From JAWLEP01 sp964553045 (lineage in GTDB: Bacteria > Fermentibacterota > Fermentibacteria > Fermentibacterales > JCC-6), in NCBI GenBank assembly GCA_964553045.1, contig CAZKJG010000016.1, forward strand, positions 1 through 64,000: a stretch of 64,000 bases of DNA. The letters run 5' to 3'. Within the stretch, counting starts at the first letter, position 1, and the number at the start of each line of letters is the position of its first letter. Below are positions 35,033-43,460 of this stretch, piece after piece. Below the pieces are notes generated by a model. It worked only from the letters and a program-made list of their open reading frames with translations, had not been told where the DNA came from and ran no database searches. Made by a program: the position numbers and the translations under genes.

Positions 35033-35069
35033 TGTACTAGAATACTAATACAGCGATACAGATTGTCAA
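35033..35069 (-). promoter_or_regulatory. Promoter and GntR/YtrA-type operator
   Basis: Minus strand: -35 TTGACA (35069-35064), 16-base spacer, -10 TAGTAT (35047-35042). A near-palindrome TGTACTAGAATACTAATACA (35033-35052, 16 of 20 symmetric) covers the -10 box, in the position expected for repression by the regulator encoded 17 bases downstream. Confidence 0.75.
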
Positions 35070-35133
35070 AGAGGCTCTTTTCAGGATCGTCCCTACTTCC
35101 TAGGTTCATTCCATCAAAAGGGGAGGAGTGCAC

Positions 35134-36582
35134 ATGCTTCTGGCGATATTCATAGTCTACCTGGCCGTGGTCCTGGGCATCGGTCTCTGGACGTCCCGGA
35201 CATCCAGGACGGAGAGCGACTACGTCCTGGGAGGCGGCAAGCTGTCCGGGACGACACTGGCCTTCTCGGAGAGGGCCACCGGGGAATCCGCCTGGCTGCT
35301 GCTGGGCCTTACCGGCCATGCCTACGCGGAGGGCATCAGCTGCATCTGGATAGCACTGGGATGCGTTACCGGCATACTGTTCATCTGGTTCGCCATGTCC
35401 CGCAGGCTCCGGGCCCTGACGGAGGAGACGGGAGCCCTGACAGTACCGGGCCTGCTCTCCCGCAGGTTTCCGGGGGCCGAGCGGCCCATCGGTCTTCTTT
35501 CGGCCATAATAGTGATCTTCTTCTTCCTGTTCTACATAGCAGCGCAGTTCAGCGGCGCCGGAACCGTACTGGAGAAGACATTCGGCCTCGATCCCACCAG
35601 CGGAGTGCTCATCGGATCCATAGTAGTGACCCTGTACTGCCTCCTGGGTGGTTTCATAGCGGTGGTGGTGACCGATCTGATACAGTCCATACTGATGATC
35701 ATCACCCTGGTGGTTCTCCCCGTAGTGGCGCTGTTCGTGGTGGGGGCCCATGACCTGAGCATGGGGGCGGCGCTGCGGGAGGCCGGTCCGGCCCTGTCCA
35801 CCCTCACCGCAGGCAAGGGCGGGCTGGCCGCCGTGCTGTTCGTCCTCAGCGGCATGAGCTGGGCCCTCGGCTACACCGGTCAGCCGCAGCTGTTGACGCG
35901 CATGATGGCCATGCGGAGCGACGAAGACGTGAAGAGGGCCAGATGGGTGGCCGGAGCCTGGACGCTGCTGGCCTACACCGGGGCCATGCTCATCGGGATC
36001 ACGGGATTCACCCTGGTCAAGGGAGGAGTGCTGGGATCGGAAGCGGCCACGCTGGCCGCGGACGCCGAGAAGATACTGCCGGTGATGATCATGGGTCTGC
36101 TGACCCCCATACTGGCCGGCATACTCCTGTCCGGAGCGGTCTCGGCAATGATGTCCACGGCGGACTCCGAGCTGCTGGTCTGCTCCTCGGCCGCCAGCGA
36201 GGACGTGGTGGCCAACATGGCCAGCCGCAGGCCGGACGGACGCAAGCTGCTCTGGGTAACCAGGGCCATGACACTGCTGATCGGCGGAATAGCCCTGCTG
36301 CTGGCGCTGGCCATGGAGGAGACCGTATACAGCTTCGTCTCGTACGCCTGGGCCGGACTGGGGGCCTCCTTCGGCCCGGCCCTGGTGCTTCTGCTCTTCT
36401 GGAAGCGGCTGTCCCGCTACGGCGTGTACGCGTCACTGATATGCGGAGCACTCGGTACCGTGGTCTGGAAGAACTGGCTGCTGGTGCCCACGGGGGTATC
36501 GGAGAGGCTGGGCGCCTACGTCTTCAGCTTCCTGATGGTGGTCATCGTCTCGCTGCTGCTTCCCGAGCGCAGGCGCGCCTGA
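35134..36582 (+). CDS. Sodium:solute symporter (SSS) family transporter, PutP-like
   Basis: A 482-residue membrane protein with about 13 hydrophobic segments. The SSS features include YVLGGGKLSGTTLAFSERAT, GWLLGL-type SAWLLLGLTGHAY, and the conserved GYTGQPQLLTRMMAMRS. GAVSAMMSTADSELLVCSSA is the sodium-site helix 8 motif (SAMMSTADS). It imports a small solute such as proline or another amino acid with Na+. GGGGAGGA precedes the ATG at 35134. It is divergent from the GntR operon. Confidence 0.9.
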   Translation: MLLAIFIVYLAVVLGIGLWTSRTSRTESDYVLGGGKLSGTTLAFSERATGESAWLLLGLTGHAYAEGISCIWIALGCVTGILFIWFAMSRRLRALTEETGALTVPGLLSRRFPGAERPIGLLSAIIVIFFFLFYIAAQFSGAGTVLEKTFGLDPTSGVLIGSIVVTLYCLLGGFIAVVVTDLIQSILMIITLVVLPVVALFVVGAHDLSMGAALREAGPALSTLTAGKGGLAAVLFVLSGMSWALGYTGQPQLLTRMMAMRSDEDVKRARWVAGAWTLLAYTGAMLIGITGFTLVKGGVLGSEAATLAADAEKILPVMIMGLLTPILAGILLSGAVSAMMSTADSELLVCSSAASEDVVANMASRRPDGRKLLWVTRAMTLLIGGIALLLALAMEETVYSFVSYAWAGLGASFGPALVLLLFWKRLSRYGVYASLICGALGTVVWKNWLLVPTGVSERLGAYVFSFLMVVIVSLLLPERRRA

Positions 36583-36682
36583 CTACAGTACGGGACAGTC
36601 GGCCGCAAAGTCGATTACTCGCGTATTTGAGCTAAAACGCCTCCGTCCCTTTTCCGCTCCTTTTCTAATATAGCAAATCGAC

Positions 36683-36710
36683 TTGACAATATAGAAAACC
36701 CAGTTACTAT
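36683..36710 (+). promoter_or_regulatory. Sigma-70 promoter of the DUF4097/DUF2089 pair
   Basis: -35 TTGACA (36683-36688), 16-base spacer, -10 TACTAT (36705-36710), 37 bases before the ATG at 36748. The surrounding 60 bases are unusually AT-rich for this DNA. AATATAG occurs at 36667-36673 and again at 36688-36694, 21 bases apart (two helical turns), a possible operator. Confidence 0.75.
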
Positions 36711-36747
36711 ATGTGCGTCGAGATTGCGCACAATGAAAGGGAATGTC

Positions 36748-37674
36748 ATGGACGAAGAGAGGAAGAAGATCCTGGAGATGGTGGCCGATGGGAAGATATC
36801 GGCCGACGACGGGGCCAAGCTCCTGTCCGCCCTGGAGCAGGGCGGTGGCGAGGGCAGGCCGTCGGCAGGGAAAGGGTTCCACAGGTCCCCCCGGCATTCC
36901 CGGGGATTCGAGTCCGTGCTCTCGGCGCTCTCCGGCATAGGCCCGGCGGTGCGGAACGCCGTGGAGTCCGCCATGTCCACGTTCGACATCGACTCGGGCG
37001 ATTCCTTCGACACCGATGTATACGAGGACCTGGAAGTCTTAGACTATGCCGCCGGCGCCGTAGAGGTCCCCGAAGGGTGCAGGCTGGTCTTCCGGACCCG
37101 AAGGCGGGAGGGGGGTAACCTCGAGCTGCAGGGGCACGAAGAGAGCACACTGCTGGTGGACGGCGATACGGAGGGCCTGAAGGTGATGGGCGACGGGGAG
37201 ATGATCGTGGTCGTCTGGGGCGATGGCCTTCTGAAGGCCGGTGTCCCCGCTTCGGCCCCTGTGGAGGTAAGGACCACCGGCGGCGATGTCTGTGCCTCGG
37301 GCATGTCCCGTGAGCTCAGGGTGAAGACCCTGGGAGGCAGCATCACCATGGAGGACGTTCGGGGCGCCCTCTCGGCGAAGACCATGGGCGGCTCCATCGT
37401 GCTCAGCGCTTCCGGAGGGCTCTCCGGAGCCTGCGCCGCCAAGACCATGGGCGGGGACGTATCCGTCACGCTGCCCACGGGGGCGGTATCCTCGCTGAGC
37501 GCCAAGACCCTGGGAGGCGAGGTGAGCATCGACGAGTCCCTGGGCCGGGTGGACCTGCAGGGCGGCCCGGGCTCCAGCAGGGGGACCCTGAGCTGCGAGG
37601 GCGGCGCCGACTCTTCGCTCTCGGTGAAGACGCTGGGCGGAAACATATCCGTGGAAAGGCGAGAGGATGGATGA
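36748..37674 (+). CDS. SHOCT-like/DUF4097 beta-helix protein (YvlB/LiaX-like)
   Basis: A 308-residue protein. The N-terminus EERKKILEMVADGKISADDG, then AKLLSAL, is the short helical motif found at the start of YvlB-type proteins. After a basic linker the C-terminal 200 residues form a repetitive beta-solenoid with ladders such as RVKTLGGSITMEDV, SAKTMGGSIVLSA, AAKTMGGDVSVTL and SAKTLGGEVSID (DUF4097). Relatives take part in envelope-stress responses. The gene has its own promoter and overlaps the DUF2089 gene by 8 bases. Confidence 0.85.
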   Translation: MDEERKKILEMVADGKISADDGAKLLSALEQGGGEGRPSAGKGFHRSPRHSRGFESVLSALSGIGPAVRNAVESAMSTFDIDSGDSFDTDVYEDLEVLDYAAGAVEVPEGCRLVFRTRRREGGNLELQGHEESTLLVDGDTEGLKVMGDGEMIVVVWGDGLLKAGVPASAPVEVRTTGGDVCASGMSRELRVKTLGGSITMEDVRGALSAKTMGGSIVLSASGGLSGACAAKTMGGDVSVTLPTGAVSSLSAKTLGGEVSIDESLGRVDLQGGPGSSRGTLSCEGGADSSLSVKTLGGNISVERREDG

Positions 37675-38032
37675 GAACAGGGTACCTCCGCGATGCCCCT
37701 CCTGCGGGGCCGCCATGCGGGTGGTTCGAGTGGAGTGTCCGGTATGCGGAACGGAAGTGACCGGTGACTTCGAACTCTGTCCCGCGTGCAGGCTGGGCGA
37801 CGACCACCGAAGGATCTTCGACGCCTTTCTGCGGGCCCGCGGCAACGTGCGTGCCGTGCAGGGTGAGCTGGGCGTTTCCTATCCGACCGCCAGACAGCGG
37901 ATAGAGGAGATGTTCAGCGTTCTGGAGAAGGGCCCGCCGAGACCGGATCCCATGGTGGTCCTGAAGAAGCTGGAGGCCGGGGAGATAGACGTGGGGGCCG
38001 CTGCGGAGCTGCTGGCCGGAGGTGGCGGCTAG
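37667..38032 (+). CDS. DUF2089 family protein (zinc ribbon plus HTH)
   Basis: A 121-residue protein. Two CxxC pairs (CPSCGAAM, CPVCGTEV) form a zinc ribbon, then comes the family hallmark GDFELCPACRLGDDHRRIFD. It continues with the helix-turn-helix GNVRAVQGELGVSYPTARQR. A C-terminal LKKLEAGEIDVGAAAELL repeats the N-terminal motif of its neighbour. DUF2089 proteins are regarded as regulators paired with YvlB-like proteins. The ATG overlaps the preceding gene by 8 bases, so the two are coupled and likely act together. Confidence 0.88.
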   Translation: MDENRVPPRCPSCGAAMRVVRVECPVCGTEVTGDFELCPACRLGDDHRRIFDAFLRARGNVRAVQGELGVSYPTARQRIEEMFSVLEKGPPRPDPMVVLKKLEAGEIDVGAAAELLAGGGG

Positions 38033-39145
38033 CTAGGGGCGGGCTTCCGCTTCCGCCATCCAGTGCTGCAGCCTCCGCAGGCCTTCGGCCGGCACCCGGT
38101 GTCCGCCCCGGAAGTCGAACAGCGTAACATCGTAGTCGAAGGACTCCAGCAGCCGCTTGGCCTCCATGCCCGCCTCGAACTCCACCGAGCGGTCCTCGCG
38201 TCCGTGGATTATCAGCACGGGCAGGCGGCTGGCGGCCTCCAGGACCTCGTCCGACGTATATTCCCTGTCCAGCCAGCCGGCGTTCACCACCAGGCCGTCG
38301 AAGACGTCGGGGTTGTGCAGACCGATCTCGTAGGTGAAGCCCCCGCCCTGGGAATGGCCCATCAGGTACACGCCGGAGACGGAATAGCGCTCCCGCAGGC
38401 TGCTCACGACTTCCAGCACGTACTCCTCGGCGATCGGCGCAGCCCTGTCACAGGTTTCCGTTCCGGGCTCTCCGATCATCCAGCTGTAGCCGCGGAAGTC
38501 CACGCCCTCCATTTCGAACGGCGCCCGGGGGCAGGCGAAGATGAAGTCCGGGTCATCGAACTCCCGCCACAGCCCGGAGAAGTCGTCGGGATTGCTTCCG
38601 TAGCCGTGAAGGGCAACCAGCAGCGGCAGGCGGGCGGAGGAGTCGTAATCGGCCGGCACGTGCACACGGCATGGCAGCAGGGTCCTGGACTCCATGTACA
38701 GAGGCGTACCCAGCTCCCTCCGCCGGGCCAGTATGTCCCGGGTCAGGGTGTCGATGGCGGCCATGAAGGCCGGGTGCTGGCGTACCGGATTCAGGTCCGG
38801 GTCCCGCTCGATGTGCCCCAGGTTCGAGAAGCCGGCCTCGACCGCCAGCGCCAGATAGCGTGCTGCCAGCTCGGCCTCGCCCAGAAGCCCGTAGCAGCAG
38901 GCGAGGTTGTAGATGTTGCCGGTATCGGACACGTCGTAGCGAAGGGCCGCCAGGTAGTAGCCGGCCGCCTCCTCGTAATCGCCTGAAAGGTATGCTTCGA
39001 GGGCCTGCCTCTCCAGCCTGGGCAGATCCACCGAGAGGAAGTCCCCCTCACGGGAGGAGTAGGGGTCTATGTCGGATACGTTCACGACCTCGTAGGAGAA
39101 GACTGCCGCGGCGGCAATCATCATCGGCAGAACGCATGCCCTCAT
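38033..39145 (-). CDS. Secreted TPR plus alpha/beta-hydrolase (phospholipase/carboxylesterase-like)
   Basis: A 370-residue exported protein. The leader is MRACVLPMMIAAAAVFS. A TPR-like helical region (YLSGDYEEAAGYYLAALRYD, NLACCYGLLGEAELAARYLA) is followed by an esterase domain. That domain has the oxyanion loop LVALHGYGSNPDDF, nucleophile GVYLMGHSQGGGF, acid VLIIHGREDRSVEF and His FRGGHRVP. It starts 31 bases after the Fdx-AOR gene in the same direction and could be the last gene of that operon. Substrate unknown. Confidence 0.85.
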   Translation of the reverse strand: MRACVLPMMIAAAAVFSYEVVNVSDIDPYSSREGDFLSVDLPRLERQALEAYLSGDYEEAAGYYLAALRYDVSDTGNIYNLACCYGLLGEAELAARYLALAVEAGFSNLGHIERDPDLNPVRQHPAFMAAIDTLTRDILARRRELGTPLYMESRTLLPCRVHVPADYDSSARLPLLVALHGYGSNPDDFSGLWREFDDPDFIFACPRAPFEMEGVDFRGYSWMIGEPGTETCDRAAPIAEEYVLEVVSSLRERYSVSGVYLMGHSQGGGFTYEIGLHNPDVFDGLVVNAGWLDREYTSDEVLEAASRLPVLIIHGREDRSVEFEAGMEAKRLLESFDYDVTLFDFRGGHRVPAEGLRRLQHWMAEAEARP

Positions 39146-39176
39146 CTCAGCCTCGGGGGCTCTCGACGGCCGCGAA

Positions 39177-41135
39177 TCAGCGGCCGCCCGTGATTACCTC
39201 CAGAACCTCGGGGAAGTCAACTCCCAGCTCCTCGAGCTTCTCCCGCCCGGGTACGCCGTCTTCGCTCCATCCCCTAAGCCGGTAGAGGGCGTCGAGGAGT
39301 CGGTTGTAGCGGTCTTCCCTGTGCTTCCGCAGGGCCGAGACCTTCTCTTCTGCGGACATGGATTCGGGGTCCGTTCCTGCCTCTTCGCGAAGCTGGCTGT
39401 CGTACATGTCCCTTCGGGTCTCGTACTCGTCCTCGGTCACCGGGCCCTGGGCACGATAGGGAAGTGAATCGTGCTCCCTGGTACCGTAGCCCATTCGCAG
39501 GTCGAAAACCCTCCGGAAGTTGTGAACCCTCTCGGACATCTCCAGGAGGCTGCCCGGAGTCTGGCCGCTGCCGGTAACGCCCTCGAAGAGGCCGCAGTAG
39601 CTGAGCACCCTTGCCGGGGCCTTTTCCGGATCAAGTGAGTTCCAGGGAAGGCCGCACAGGCCGCAGAGGCTGAACCAGCTGTTCCAGAGCTGAGAGCTGT
39701 GGAGGGCCTCGGCCAGTTCTTCGGGCCCGCGTGGGCCATCCTTCCCGACCCCGGTGAGCATCGGCCAGCGGCCATCCTGCAGGTCGCCACCTGCACCGGC
39801 GCCGAGGGCGGCCTGATGGACGAGCGATTCCCCGGTTGCGACCTGAGGCAGTTCCAGTCCCTTGCTCTCCATTCCGATGTCTTCCAGCAGCTCCCCATCG
39901 GCGTCGTAGTGCTCCTCGAAGTAGTACTTCATGAAGCGGATGCCCTTGCCCGCAATGCGTCCGAAGCCCCTGGACTCCGCCACGGCATGCAGCAGGGCGA
40001 GGGCGGCACCGTCGTTTCCGAATTCGAGCTTCAGGCCGTCGGTCTTCTCCGCGTCGAGTATGCCCTGCTCGAAGCACTCCATGACAAAGGCTGTCGAGGT
40101 GGCGAAGGAGATGGGATCGATTCCGTAGGTTCCGCAGTAGAAGCAGTACTCCATGACGAAGTCGGGATCGAAGATGCCCATGTTGGAGGCTCCGGCGACC
40201 ACTCCGTAGTCCGGGCCCTCCACAGAGACGGGTTCCCCTGCGTAGGGGCCGGTCTGCGGCTCGAAGCCCGAGACCGACTTTCGGCAGGATAGCCCGCAAC
40301 CCAGCCAGCAGGCGTCTGTACTTCCGGTGTCGAAGTATGGGGAGAGGGATTCTTCGTACAGGCACTTCGCGTCTTCGTGGCCGTATGCGCGGCAGTTGGC
40401 CACCGGAAGGAGGTTGGCTTCGCTCATGCTCTCGATGAGTCGGGCGGTTCCCGAACGTCGCAGACCTCCCTGAACGCCCCGGGAGAATACGATATCGCGT
40501 GTGATCTCCATACCGGCTCTGCGGATCGCGTCCGCGTCGCCGGGCGCACCGGGATGGTCGTGAAGGCTCAGGGCTTCGGTGGGGCAGACCTCCACGCATA
40601 TCCCGCAGCCGGTACAATACCCGTCATCCGGCCGGGGAATGCTCAGCCTGCGCTCGGAGCCGCTCCCGGCGAAGCTGATGACTTCCTGTCCGTTAAGCCG
40701 GCGACAGGCCTGGACGCAGAGACCGCAGAGAATGCAGGCCCTCGGGTTGCAGTCAGCCCCGCGAACTGCGGGGCGCGGCCGCTGTATTCCGTGGGAGCGC
40801 GCCATCTCGCGAATGGCCTCGACCTTTGGCCATCGGGCGTAGAGCAGCTCCAGCACATTCCTGCGGTGCGACACCACTCTTTCCGAGGAGGTATCCACCT
40901 TCAGATCGCTGCGAACGGGGAAGGTGCAGGAGGCGACCAGCCGCCTGCCGCCGCCGTCATCCACCTCGACCATGCACAGCCGGCAGGCGCCGTAGGGCTC
41001 CGTCAGGGGGCTTCCGCAGAGCGCGGGTATTCCGACCCCGGCCATCTCCGCCGCCTCCATGACCGTGGTATCACGCGCCACCTCGACCACTTCGCCTTCC
41101 AGATCGACCTTGAACATCTCCCGATCACCCATCAT
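39177..41135 (-). CDS. NuoG-like Fe-S module fused to the C-terminal (D2-D3) part of aldehyde:ferredoxin oxidoreductase
   Basis: A 652-residue fusion. Residues 1-90 form a [2Fe-2S] ferredoxin (CGSPLTEPYGACRLCMVEV, later ASC). Residues 145-215 carry two [4Fe-4S] motifs, CILCGLCVQACRRL and CTGCGICVEVCPTEAL. The usual NuoG His-Cys ligand set between them is not visible. From about 230 the protein is the second half of a tungsten AOR: GTARLIESMSEANLLPVANC, the cluster region ACWLGCGLSC, GIDPISFATSTAFVMECFEQ, and the late cysteine region SLCGLCGLPWN. AOR domain 1 is absent and is encoded separately at 43450-44268. The ATG follows GGAGGTTCG and overlaps the NuoF-like stop (TGATG). Confidence 0.83.
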   Translation of the reverse strand: MMGDREMFKVDLEGEVVEVARDTTVMEAAEMAGVGIPALCGSPLTEPYGACRLCMVEVDDGGGRRLVASCTFPVRSDLKVDTSSERVVSHRRNVLELLYARWPKVEAIREMARSHGIQRPRPAVRGADCNPRACILCGLCVQACRRLNGQEVISFAGSGSERRLSIPRPDDGYCTGCGICVEVCPTEALSLHDHPGAPGDADAIRRAGMEITRDIVFSRGVQGGLRRSGTARLIESMSEANLLPVANCRAYGHEDAKCLYEESLSPYFDTGSTDACWLGCGLSCRKSVSGFEPQTGPYAGEPVSVEGPDYGVVAGASNMGIFDPDFVMEYCFYCGTYGIDPISFATSTAFVMECFEQGILDAEKTDGLKLEFGNDGAALALLHAVAESRGFGRIAGKGIRFMKYYFEEHYDADGELLEDIGMESKGLELPQVATGESLVHQAALGAGAGGDLQDGRWPMLTGVGKDGPRGPEELAEALHSSQLWNSWFSLCGLCGLPWNSLDPEKAPARVLSYCGLFEGVTGSGQTPGSLLEMSERVHNFRRVFDLRMGYGTREHDSLPYRAQGPVTEDEYETRRDMYDSQLREEAGTDPESMSAEEKVSALRKHREDRYNRLLDALYRLRGWSEDGVPGREKLEELGVDFPEVLEVITGGR

Positions 41136-42976
41136 CGAACCTCCACGGCCTCGAAGCTGCACACATCCCTGCACATGCCGCAGCGGATACATGTTCGATC
41201 GTCTATTCGGTGGGTCTCGCCGGGCTCACCCGAGATCGCACCCACGGGGCAGACCTCGGCACAGGCCGTGCATCCCGTGCACTTTCCCTTGTCGATGCTG
41301 AACCGGATCAGCTCCGGACATTCAGCCGCCGGGCACCTGCTCTCCTCGATGTGGGCCGAGTACTCCTGGGGGAAGTTTCGGATGGTGCTCAGTACCGGGC
41401 CTGCCGCCCGCTGTCCCAGGCCGCATATGCTGCACTCGGCCATAGTGTCTCCCAGCTCCTGCAGAAGACCTGTGTCCTCCCTGGAGCCCTCCCCCCGGAT
41501 GATCCGTCCCATTACCTCCGACATGGCCGCCAGCCCCTCTCTGCAGGGGACGCACTTGCCGCAGGACTCCTCCAGCAGAAGGTCGATGCAGTAGCGGGCG
41601 TAACGGACCATGCAGGTGTCCTGGTCGATCACCGTGAGCATACCCGAGCCCATGGACACGCCGGCATCTGCCAGCGCGTCGAATTCCAGGGGCAGGTCGA
41701 GGTCGCTCTCGGGAATCAGCACGCCGGAGGGACCTCCCAGCTGCGCCGCCTTGAAGCCGGCGCTGTCCGGCGGGCCGCCGCCGATATCGAAGATCACTTC
41801 CCTGAGCGTGATGCCCATCGGCACTTCCACCAGCCCGGTGGCGGCAACGCTTCCCGACAGCCCGAGCACCTTGGTGCCGGAGGAGTTTTCGGCGCCCTTG
41901 GAGGCGAACCACTCGGGGCCCCTTGCGATGATGGAGGGCACGCACGCCAGGGTCTCGACGTTGTTCAGAACCGTCGGCCTGCCCAGAAGGCCTTTCTCGA
42001 AGGAGGGGACATAAAGGTCATGGGCCTCGGGCGGAAGCCCGGCAAGTGCGGCCATGAGCGCCGAGGACTCGCCGCAGACGAAGGCCCCCTCGCCCCTGTG
42101 CAGATCGACATGGAAATCGAAGCCCGTACCGAGTATGTCCTCTCCCAGCAGCCCCCGGTCAGCCGCCTGCTCGATGGCCCGGCCGAGCCTCTTCAGTGCA
42201 AGGGGATACTCACGTCTGGTGTAGATGTATCCCCGTCTGGCTCCCGTGGCATAAGCGGCGATGAGCATCCCCTCGAGGATCGAATGGGGATCCGACTCGA
42301 CGATCCTGGCGTCCTTGAACCCCCCCGGGTCGCTGTCTTCTGCGTTGCAGACCAGGAGGGGCTCTTCACCCGCGCTCCCGGCGGCCTCCCTGCAGCTGCG
42401 CCATTTCGCGCCCGTATGGGCTCCCCCTCCGCTCCTGCCGCGCAGCCCAGAGCTCACCACGGCTTCGACTACCTCTTCGGGCTTCATCTTGTCCAGTACC
42501 TCTGCCAGGGCACCGTATCCCCCTGCTCCCAGATAGTCGTCCATGCTCTCGGGGTCGGTCTGAGTGCGGTTCTGCAGGACGACCAGCTCCTGTTTTCCGA
42601 AGAATGGCACATCCTCGACGCGGGGACATATCTTGTCGCCGCTGCGGTACATCAGCCTCTCCACCGGCTTGCCGTCCTCGAGGTGCTGGGCGATTATGTC
42701 CGCGAGGTCGTCGCCGCCCACCCTGGTGTAGAGGATGCCGTCGGGCTGCACAAGCACCAGCGGCCCCTCTGCACAGAAACCCAGGCATCCGCTCCGTACG
42801 ACCAGGTACTCCTCGGAGAGGTCCCTCTTGATGAACTCGCCCACCAGCCTGTCGTAGAGGCCCGAAGACTGCCGGGCCCCGCAGCCGGTCCCGGTGCAGA
42901 CCAGGATGGTCTTCCTGTAGTCCTGGCGCCTCCTGCGGGCCCTTTCCTGCAGATCCTTCAGCTCCTCAAGCGTCAT
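41132..42976 (-). CDS. NuoF/HndC-like NADH-binding flavoprotein subunit
   Basis: A 614-residue diaphorase subunit. The N-terminal thioredoxin-like [2Fe-2S] domain has CTGTGC and CLGFCAEGP. The FMN/NADH core has SSGLRGRSGGGAHTGAKW, CNAEDSDPGGFKDARI and the [4Fe-4S] motif CGKCVPCREG with a distal Cys in AECSICGLG. Two C-terminal ferredoxin motifs follow: CTGCTACAEVCPVGAI and CIRCGMCRDVCSFEAV. The same layout is found in HndC and other bifurcating or NAD-linked hydrogenases and oxidoreductases. It links the AOR halves to NAD(H). ATG at 42976, 16 bases after the NuoE-like gene. Confidence 0.92.
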   Translation of the reverse strand: MTLEELKDLQERARRRRQDYRKTILVCTGTGCGARQSSGLYDRLVGEFIKRDLSEEYLVVRSGCLGFCAEGPLVLVQPDGILYTRVGGDDLADIIAQHLEDGKPVERLMYRSGDKICPRVEDVPFFGKQELVVLQNRTQTDPESMDDYLGAGGYGALAEVLDKMKPEEVVEAVVSSGLRGRSGGGAHTGAKWRSCREAAGSAGEEPLLVCNAEDSDPGGFKDARIVESDPHSILEGMLIAAYATGARRGYIYTRREYPLALKRLGRAIEQAADRGLLGEDILGTGFDFHVDLHRGEGAFVCGESSALMAALAGLPPEAHDLYVPSFEKGLLGRPTVLNNVETLACVPSIIARGPEWFASKGAENSSGTKVLGLSGSVAATGLVEVPMGITLREVIFDIGGGPPDSAGFKAAQLGGPSGVLIPESDLDLPLEFDALADAGVSMGSGMLTVIDQDTCMVRYARYCIDLLLEESCGKCVPCREGLAAMSEVMGRIIRGEGSREDTGLLQELGDTMAECSICGLGQRAAGPVLSTIRNFPQEYSAHIEESRCPAAECPELIRFSIDKGKCTGCTACAEVCPVGAISGEPGETHRIDDRTCIRCGMCRDVCSFEAVEVR

Positions 42977-42992
42977 GATCGCAAGCCCCTCT

Positions 42993-43460
42993 CTATTCGA
43001 AACGCGCCAGGAGGTCGCCGACCTCCGATGGTCTCACAGTACCCACAACCTCGCCGTTTACGGCTACGGCGGGGGCCAGTCCGCAGCAGCCCAGGCATCT
43101 CACCCGTTCCAGCGAGAACCTGCCGTCTTCGGTGGTCTCCCCCTCCTCAATGCCCAATTCCCTCTCCAGAGCCGACATCAGCCTGGGGGCGCCCTTCAGA
43201 AAGCAGGCGGCGCCCATGCAGACCTGGATATTCCTCTCCCCCCGGGGCTTCAGGCTGAAGCCCGAGAAAAAGGTAGCCAGATGGAAGAGCCTTCCCCGGG
43301 GTACGCCGATCAGCAGAGCCAATCTTCCCAGGGCCTGCTCGGGTATGTACCTGTAGATCTCCTGGACGTCCTGCAGCATCTCGGTGGCGTACTCGGGGTC
43401 GCGGTTCCATCTCTGCACAATGCGGTCGATTCTCTCCAGGGCATCCACCCTAATCACCAC
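42993..43460 (-). CDS. NuoE/HndA-like [2Fe-2S] subunit
   Basis: A 155-residue protein with the helical N-terminus IYRYIPEQALGRLALLIGVP and a thioredoxin-fold C-terminus binding [2Fe-2S] through CMGAACFLKGA and CLGCCGLAP. It pairs with the NuoF-like subunit. The start is uncertain: GTG codons at 43460, 43457 and 43448 are possible, and the first two overlap the end of the AOR-N gene, so it is translationally coupled. Confidence 0.9.
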   Translation of the reverse strand: MVIRVDALERIDRIVQRWNRDPEYATEMLQDVQEIYRYIPEQALGRLALLIGVPRGRLFHLATFFSGFSLKPRGERNIQVCMGAACFLKGAPRLMSALERELGIEEGETTEDGRFSLERVRCLGCCGLAPAVAVNGEVVGTVRPSEVGDLLARFE

